DNA of 64,000 bases from Choristoneura fumiferana (Eukaryota > Arthropoda > Insecta > Lepidoptera > Tortricidae): assembly GCF_025370935.1 (NCBI RefSeq), contig NC_133490.1, positions 2,826,061 to 2,890,060 of the forward strand. The letters run 5' to 3'. This document shows, piece by piece, positions 57,218 to 64,000 of the stretch. The stretch's first letter is position 1, and each line of letters opens with the position of its first letter. The notes below the pieces were generated by a model. That model saw only the letters and a program-made list of their open reading frames with translations. It did no database searches and was not told the origin of the DNA. The translations under genes and the position numbers were made by a program.

Positions 57218-57899
57218 TTTGAATCGTTCATGTATGCCAGTGTTTATGGCATGTCTTGGCAGTCAGTAAAATTCGAGTTCCAAGATTTGATTAAGTATGT
57301 AGTTTTAAATGCCGTATCTACCATCAAAAAAACCAGGAGGCTTCCTTCACATATAATATTTTGCTAAAGGCATATTTTGTTAAAGGAAATAATGAAAAAA
57401 TACCAATTTGGGGAGGTGGGCCTTGGAGTAAGTTTCGTTTGGGCATGACTTTGCCAGGCATTTCTGTTGTACAACCACGGCAGATAACTTCATAACAAGC
57501 TCGCAAATTAAAACATCATATAAATGACAAGAGAACAAATCTCTTAACTCATTATACCCTTCCTACCTCACTGAGTCAGGAGGGTAGGTATATTGCAAGG
57601 GTGTCCTACTTAAACATGTACCTGTGTTCTATAATCTTAGACATGCATCGAATACGGAGCTAGATCCAGTTTTGCGGTGTAATTCAATCGCGTGGTTTGG
57701 TCTCAATACCTGCACCCAACACCGCCGCGTCTGAATAGGGATACTATATTCTAATACTATACTAGCTGTACCTATACACCCTAAGTCTGTTCGCAAAGAG
57801 CATGTTAAATCTGGGTTTTTAGCTCATTCCAAATGTGGCCCGTGAACTATTTTAAGCGCCAGTCGAGCAGTTTGCGATGGTAAAGCGACGGTCACTATT
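57218..57899. other. Non-coding
   Basis: No gene. 57545-57600 has tataccctt and gggtaggta words, not resolved. Confidence 0.4.
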
Positions 57900-58350
57900 C
57901 TAAAAGCCGCCTTACACATTCTCGTTACTAGCATGCTAATAAGCATGCTAATGCTTGCTAAATCTAGCATGCTAATAAGCATGCTAGTTCCTAAATACCA
58001 ATATGCCACTAAAAAAAGCATGCTTATTTAATAAATAAATAGCACGTGTCCTATACACACATGCTAGTAGGTAGCAGGTAGCGTCGCTGCTTAAGTGACT
58101 AAGTAAGAACACAAGCTGAGATATGAGATGCATAGGGAAATTCGTGTCGGTACCGTTGACATCAGTGGTGTAGCGGTATAGCACGCGGTACGGATTACCG
58201 AGGACCTGGTTATTCCCAGTGATGGTCTTATTTTTCTGTTTTTTCTGTGCATCTATATTTCAGTTTGTATTTTCAATTTTTAGTAGGTAGCATTTGCTCA
58301 ATAGTAGCATGTTTTCGTGCTAGTAACTAGCATGTGTAACAGCAGCCTAT
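57900..58350. mobile_element. Palindromic MITE rich in agcatgct, with a nested SINE
   Basis: Left arm gccgccttacacattctcgt, tactagcatgct; right arm inverse gctgctgttacacatgctag, ttactagca. The left side contains repeated agcatgctaataagcatgct. A SINE of the tggtgtagcgg family interrupts it at 58163-58277. Confidence 0.72.
58163..58277 (+). mobile_element. tRNA-derived SINE (tggtgtagcgg family), copy 3
   Basis: Same body and tail as 10092-10206. The B box has lost a few bases (cctggttattcccag), so this copy is probably not transcribable by pol III. Confidence 0.75.
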
Positions 58351-58404
58351 GTCTGCGCAAACAGCTTCTGTCATTATAAAATACGAAATTACATTATCTG
58401 TAAT

Positions 58405-58570
58405 CATGTATGTATGTATGTAAATACTTTATTGTACATAAACACAAAAATAATACAAAAAAAAACAACAAAACAAAAGAGTACAAAGGCGAACTTATCC
58501 CTAAAAGGGATCTTTTCAAGCTAACCTAAACAGGAAAGGTACAACTTAAACTAAACTTAGCTTGTGTAAT
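58405..58570 (-). repeat. LINE tail (atgtatgtatgtaaatacttt)
   Basis: gtatgtatgtatgtaaatac, tttattgtacataaacacaa, then aaggcgaacttatccctaaa and gggatcttttcaagctaacc: the reversed 3' end of a lepidopteran LINE. Confidence 0.7.
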
Positions 58571-58829
58571 CATGTTTTTAGCGCCCTAGGTTCTTAAAGG
58601 TTGAAAGTACCTAATCTAGGGTTCTTCTTTAGTAAAAATTGTAGTAAAATTAAAGGTGTTGTTGTTTTGGGGTGTCCTTGAGGTAAAATTTAATAATAAT
58701 ATTATTATTATGAAAACAGTTCGAGGTGCGTTCGAGCCGAAGTTTGAATCTTCGCACCGTCAGTGGCGTTATGGATGTGTTCTCAACAATCTAGGATTTG
58801 TAATTTGAGTCATTGCTACCTGTGCGAGT

Positions 58830-58965
58830 ATCTATAGCTCAGCGAGTTTTATAGCTCTTGTCGCTACGACAAAAGATGTAAGAACGAGTTCTCGCCGACA
58901 GTGTGAACAGCCAGCGATCAACTATTAATATATCGTCTATTTTACTCACACAGGATCTTAATCTT
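58830..58965 (-). repeat. Inverted copy of the 5305-5440 / 28005-28140 repeat
   Basis: tatagctcagcgagttttat, agctcttgtcgctacgacaa, aagatgtaagaacgagttct ... cacacaggatctta. The third, independent copy. Confidence 0.7.
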
Positions 58966-59264
58966 CTCTCTGTGCACAGCGGTCTTCGCCATGAGATCAT
59001 TACGGCGGTGCTCGACAAGTTCCATCCTTTATCTTTGACAACGTAAGTACAATAGACAGTACAGCGATTTTATACTATGCAGCGACTCCTTTCCCTCCAT
59101 GGTAAAGGTGGTGTCAGTGTCTGCTATATTGTGCAAAACACGTCTCGCGCAGACGCAAAAAAAAAATTTTTAAACCTGTCTGTTAATACAATATAATGAA
59201 ATAAAAATAAATCTCCACTGCAAAGTAAAGCCTAACTAGAGGAAGTAAATTTCCAAAAAAGGAT

Positions 59265-59373
59265 TCCAATGAGGGCTATCGCGTATGAATTCGCCACTAG
59301 AGGCGCTAGTGTAGCGTGAGGTCTCCGAAATGTCAAATCTCATTTTAGGTGAACTTCGCGGGTTTATTTATAA
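59265..59373. mobile_element. Half copy of the agggctatcg MITE
   Basis: ccaatgagggctatcgcgta, tgaattcgccactagaggcg, ctagtgtagcgtgaggtctc, then a cgcgggtttattta end. Inverse of 20946-21055. Confidence 0.7.
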
Positions 59374-59585
59374 CTAGATGAAAACCCGGCTTCGCTCGGG
59401 TAAAATGTAGACTCATAATAATATGTTTGAAAAAATTTTTTGCCAGTAAAGACTGTCGTACTTATCGAAAAATCTGACGTATATTCCCAGCCTTAATTAT
59501 TATCACAAACACTTTAACGGCTAACCTACGTATCGGTATTTCACCAGTAGATATTTCTCCTAAATCTTATTTGCCCAAATAACTA
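59374..59585. repeat. Retroposon tail fragment
   Basis: taactagatgaaaacccggc, ttcgctcgggtaaaat at the start, typical of the 3' end of a lepidopteran retroposon. Confidence 0.5.
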
Positions 59586-60838
59586 CGTAGTCAGTCCCAA
59601 AGTTCTGTCACAAATGAAAATAATGATAAAAACAAAAGTACCAATCAGTTTTTAATAAATTATATACCAATTTAAAGTACATTTAATAAAAAAATAAATT
59701 TAAGTACTTAAAATTATTCAAAATGACTTCCTTTGTTTTTAATACAGGCCCTTAATCGGCGCAGCCAGTCGTCTATCGCAGCACGCACCATTTTCATGTC
59801 TATTTCAGCGACTGCTTTTCTTAAAGATGACTTCAGGCTCTCCAAATTTTTATGGGGTTTAGCACAGACCTTCCCCTCTAAGACCTGCCAAATTTTAAAG
59901 TCCAGAGGATTAAGGTTCGGACTGGAGGAAGGCCAATCTTCGTGTCTTATAAAGTCGATTTTTTGACGGCCAAACCAGGCTTGAGTGGTCTTGGCTTTGT
60001 GTGCTGGCGCAGAATCCTGCTGGAACACAAAATTATGACCTGAAAATAGCGTGTTGGGCAGATCTTTGACATGCTTATCCAAAACCGTCTCTTGGTACAC
60101 TTTCGCACTGATTTTGACCCCTTTTTCGCAAAAATGAACCTCAGTTGGCCCGTAATAAGATCAGAGAATACTCTTCAGAGCTCCTAGCGTACACTCTATC
60201 ATTATGTTTATTGTACTTCTCTTCAATATCGAAAATCTTTTCGTCTGTAAAGAGGATATCACGGTGTCGATTTTTCGCGTACCGCTTTAACAACTTCCGG
60301 GATCTTTTAAACCTTATTGTTTTTAGACGGGCATTAAGTAAGTGCCCACTCTATTTTTTGTATGCTCGCAGACTAAGATCTTCGTTTAAAACCTTTTTGA
60401 CGGTTTTTCTACTGACACCCATCTGCAAAGCCATCAACTTCTGTTTTCGGACAGGATTTCTTGCTATGCGTGCCTTGATCGCTTTGATCACTGCTGGTGT
60501 TTGTACGGAGCGAGGCCGGCCAATTCTTTTCTTGTCCTCAACACTGGAGACTTCATTGTACCTGTCAATCGTACGGTACACAAACCTAAGCGTTATATTT
60601 ACATTTTTGAGCAACTTGAAAATGGTACTTGGCGAGTGCCCACAGCGGTGCAATGCTAAAACAGCTATTCGGTTTTCTTTCAACGTCCACTCCATCGTGA
60701 GAAATTGCAGCGAATGACTGTTTATTGTTTTAAAATAATTGACAAACATTCAAAAATGGAATTCAATCAAATTTTCTTAAAATCATGTTTTAAATTTAAA
60801 AATAATGTGCCAGTGACAGAACTTTGGGACCGACTACG
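59586..60838 (-). mobile_element. maT-type (DD37D) Tc1/mariner transposon, complete ends
   Basis: 1253 bp. Terminal inverted repeats CGTAGTCAGTCCCAAAGTTC, TGTCAC with one mismatch between ends; TA duplications at 59584-59585 and 60839-60840. It carries one transposase gene on the minus strand (59714-60695), which is broken. Size and catalytic spacing fit the maT group common in Lepidoptera. Confidence 0.93.
59714..60695 (-). pseudogene. maT transposase pseudogene
   Basis: Start codon at 60695 (MEWTLKENRIAVLALHRCGH). A helix-turn-helix N-terminal half includes the GRPR motif (KKRIGRPRSVQTP) and QMGVSRKTVKKVL. An in-frame TAG at 60351-60353 follows AYKK. The same frame then continues through the first catalytic Asp (FTDEKIFDIEEKYN, codon 60243-60245). 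Near 60150-60170 the frame shifts, with apparent loss of a short conserved stretch. The last part is open from 60100, with QQDSAPAHKA (second Asp, 60014-60016) and NPLDFKIW (third Asp, 59900-59902), exactly 37 residues apart. At least two inactivating changes; not functional. Confidence 0.9.
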
Positions 60839-61879
60839 TATGTCTGTCTCATAATCAAAGAAATTAGACCTAAAGGGCCCATATAAGGTACGATCCGTCT
60901 GTACGATCGATCTGATGAAAATCGACGAATCGTACCGTGTGTGGGGCCCTTAAAAGGTCACAATGGAGAACGAAATGCAAACCTGTGACACGTGATGACG
61001 TGACACTCACGCCACTTTGATGTGATGACTTTGACATGTTTACTTCGCAACGCCATTATATATACTCAGTAATTTATTCCATTTTTTATTGAAAATACTC
61101 GCTAAATCCGAATTTTCTACCTACAAGTTGTCGACTCGGAACAAACGTCAACAACTGAAGATAGTTATAGTTGAAGGTAGTTGGTGATAGTTTTGAGTTT
61201 TGATAAGATCCATTCAAGTTTTCCGGCAAGACGTTTCGTTTTACACAGTCACATGAGTCACAGTTCTTTGTAATGGATACTTTTTTGGCGTGACGCACGC
61301 GATGTGTTGAAGGCGAGCCGTATCTAAGAGCTAGCTAGTATGAAACGGAACGTTTATTAACTACCCAAGATGGCGACTGCGGTTTGTTTGTCAGTGCCAT
61401 TAGAATTTAACGAAATTCTCCATAATCCGAATTTTGCGGATATATGTTGTCGACTCGGATCGACTAATTTTTTACGCTCTTCAATTTGATGTGCATTTCG
61501 TTCGAGTCTACCGTACCCCTGGACGAAATTATTAATATAGATAATTTAGTCCTGACTGACTGACTGACTGATATATCACGCACAGCCCAAGCTGAAGCTA
61601 TTGAATTTTGGCATACATACCAAGTGATATAGAGGTACACTATGAAGGGATTTAGATTCCCCACCTTAATCCGCCATAGACATACACCTTTGTATAAGGT
61701 GCACACTAACTTGATTAAACATATGAGTTCGCCGCAGTGTAAGTAGATAGCACTGGATCTAAATTTATTAATAGGCAAATGCTTTGTCATACTATCATTT
61801 AGCATGTACTGATGGTAATCGATCCTGTTATGAGTAATGATAATTTCATTATATGTAATTTGGACATACTTAACTGTTG
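60839..61879. other. Non-coding, with a small palindromic element
   Basis: 60875-60953 is an inverted repeat: agggcccatataaggtacga ... tcgtaccgtgtgtggggccct. 61095-61140 and 61415-61460 share atccgaatttt and gttgtcgactcgga, a short direct repeat about 320 bp apart. 61555-61571 holds (CTGA)n-like gactgactgactgactga. No gene recognised. Confidence 0.5.
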
Positions 61880-64000
61880 CAATAAAGTAATTAACCAGTA
61901 ACTAAAAGTCTTCCGTAAAATCTTATCGAAATTCGATTGATAGATATTTTAGGATAGAATACTATTAGTCATTTCAAGATAGTGATATCTTTTCTATAGA
62001 AATACTGAAGTGGTTTAAGCGAGAATGGAATTAATATGGCTTTGGGTTAGGTTTAAAACTTTCGTTATTGACACATATTTATTACCAACCGCGGCTTGAT
62101 AGTCGGTGGCCTAGAGGTTCAACCAATGGCCACTCAAGCGGAGGATCGTGGGTCAACCTGGGCTCGCATCTGAGTTTTTTGAAAGTGATAAATTACATTC
62201 GAAATTTATGACGAGCTTTATGTTGAAGCAAAATACCTGCACAAACCTGGGAAGCAATTCAATGGTGTGTGTCAAGTTCCCAATCCACACTGGGCCCGCG
62301 TGTGAACTTCGGCCCAAGGCCTTAAAACCCTCTCAATCTGAAAGGAGACCTGTGCTCAGCAGTGGGCCAATACTGTCGAAATTACCTCTGGGTAGAGAAG
62401 GATCGGTTGGGTTCGTGAGTCCTCATGTACAATACAATACAATATACAATACAATGGTTCTTTATTGTACACCAGAAATACTATAAATAAAGAATAAGTT
62501 AACACTAAGAATAACGGCCGAATGTACTTTAAAACGTACCAATTGTTTATTGAAAATTTTTAAATGTGTAGAAATAATATTTAAAATAACCAAACTGGTG
62601 ACCTACGTATAGATCTTAAGTGGCATATCTGTAACAAAAAAATAGCGCCTCAGAAGGCTACGTTAGGTCTACTTAGTATGTTATCGCATCGTGAAAGTCC
62701 AATTTGTATTTATTTTTGTTTTTATCATTCAATTTTTTTTCTTAATCTTTAGTTTGTTAATCTCTATATCACGCGAACTATTCAGTTTTTACAGGGTTAG
62801 GGTTGCCATACATCAGGATTTGTCCGAACATGTCTGGATTTTCGACCCTTTGTCAGGTCAGGATTGCGGCCGGAAATGCGAAGTGTTCGTATTTTTAAAC
62901 ATGACTTCATTGAAAAAAAAAACATTTTGCTTTCATGATACATTTATTACAACGTTTTTTATGAGTGAAATGATAAATTAAGCAGTAACAAATCAACAAA
63001 GTGAATAATACTTCTTTCAAAACCAATTTAACAGGATAAATTACAGATAAAGATATCTCAATAGGTAATAAATAGCGAGTAGCTAGCGTAGTGCTGCGTA
63101 ATCTCTGTTACAAGAATTGTCAGGACTTTTAGGGAGATGTCGGGATTGTTGTCAGGACTTTTAATTTTTTCATATGTCAACCCTATATAGGGTGTTCAAT
63201 CAAACTTACCCAATAACCCGCTGAAATATTACTGAATAATTTGAATGTGATTTAACGGCAATAGTTACAGTCCTGTGACGGTAGATTTGCCAGCACTTAA
63301 ACTAGTTTGCTAATTTCGTTCGGGACTCGAAACATAAAGATCGGTTTTATTTTTCTTTCACATTTGAAACCGCACTGAGCCAGCGTGGGAACTATTAGCC
63401 CTCTTGTTCGGAGAGGAGGCCTGTGCCCAGCAGTGGGACGTATATACGCTGGGATGGTATGGTATGGTATGATTTGAACCTTTAGGAAAACGAAGGAAAC
63501 CGTTGAGTCCCGAGTTATATTAACATTCTGGTAGTATCTAACTATTGTTGACTGCATCATTTAAAATTAGAAAAAGGTACATTCAAACCATTAACCTTAC
63601 TAACAAATAGCAACAACATCAAGATGCTTCCGGTATTCCGCAAATAGAAAACCAGTTTTTTGCATTCGGCATTTGTCCCTGATTTCGTTCGTGTAGTAAA
63701 TATTAGTAGAATCGAATACTGAGGTACAGTCACCTACATTAATATCTGCCACAGCAGAGCATGCAAAAATATCACACTTCCTACAGACCCTAGAAACAGA
63801 GACGTATAAGATATATGCACGCTTTGTTGTTTTAAATATTGGTGCTGATTTTTTACTTACTTAGATACTTATTTACTGGTGTTACTATAACCCCCTGTTT
63901 CACCATTGAATTTCATTGATTAAATTTATTTGACGGATAAGTGTGATGCCGTCTCTGTTTGTTTTGTTCGAGTGGTTCGAATAGACAAAGACGGCATCAC
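61880..64000. repeat. Duplicated 1.9-kb block, copy B (runs off the window)
   Basis: Matches 32880-34803 to position 63786 with scattered differences, then has about 178 bp (63787-63964) absent from copy A, and rejoins it at cgagtggttcgaatagacaa. The last 58 bp form a hairpin: gtgatgccgtctctg / caaagacggcatcac. Confidence 0.92.

Noticed and set aside
59265..59373. Independent promoter element
   Set aside because: Matches one half of the MITE at 20658-21055.
60145..60717. 190-codon plus ORF
   Set aside because: Antisense to the maT transposase pseudogene.

Overview
The window is nuclear DNA of an insect, almost certainly a moth or butterfly (Lepidoptera). It is AT-rich with small exons in large introns. 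It is full of repeats typical of Lepidoptera: tRNA-derived SINEs whose tails read cagcagtgggacgtatata plus an (ATG)n run, LINE 3' tails ending in (ATG)n or ctttattgtacacc, TA-flanked MITEs and a maT-type mariner. No bacterial genes, CRISPR arrays or operons were seen.

Three protein-coding genes are supported, all incomplete. (1) EFR3 (rolling blackout homologue), plus strand: three consecutive exons at 7502-7580, 8304-8457 and 9058-9128. A 118-bp tandem repeat covers the 3' end of the middle exon and its splice donor. (2) RSBN1 (JmjC histone demethylase family, relative of C. elegans DPY-21), minus strand: eight exons from the start codon at 26145 to 12225, about 609 codons. The C-terminal exons are missing. 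EFR3 and RSBN1 converge on a 100-N gap (10610-10709), and both lose their 3' exons there. (3) A 32-codon first coding exon of an unidentified gene at 54045-54140 (minus). A CpG-rich candidate promoter with an untranslated first exon lies at about 37970-38795 (plus).

Mobile DNA dominates the rest. A complete, apparently intact Ty1/copia retrotransposon (13989-18356; LTRs of 161 and 164 bp, target duplication AATAT, 1297-codon ORF) sits in RSBN1 intron 5 only 20 nt from the acceptor of exon 6. Exon 6 is also one nucleotide short of an in-frame length. A maT (DD37D) element with 26-bp terminal repeats and TA duplications occupies 59586-60838; its transposase is broken. At least a dozen palindromic or TIR-bearing MITEs and several SINE families fill introns and intergenic DNA.

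Two long near-identical repeats stand out. A segment of about 4.7-5.0 kb holding RSBN1 exon 1 and its upstream DNA occurs at 24504-29241 (in place) and again at 1832-6798, ending at a 612-N gap. A segment of about 1.9 kb occurs at 32880-34843 and 61880-64000. The first may be a haplotype duplication left by the assembler rather than a genomic one.

Layout: 1-1.8 kb SINE debris; 1.8-6.8 kb duplicate with orphan RSBN1 exon 1; 7.5-9.1 kb EFR3 exons; 10.6 kb gap; 12.2-26.1 kb RSBN1 with copia in intron 5; 26-29.2 kb RSBN1 upstream DNA; 29.3-36 kb MITE and SINE field; 37-39 kb candidate promoter; 39-54 kb mostly non-coding; 54 kb first exon of an unknown gene; 55-64 kb MITEs, maT and the second copy of the 1.9-kb repeat.
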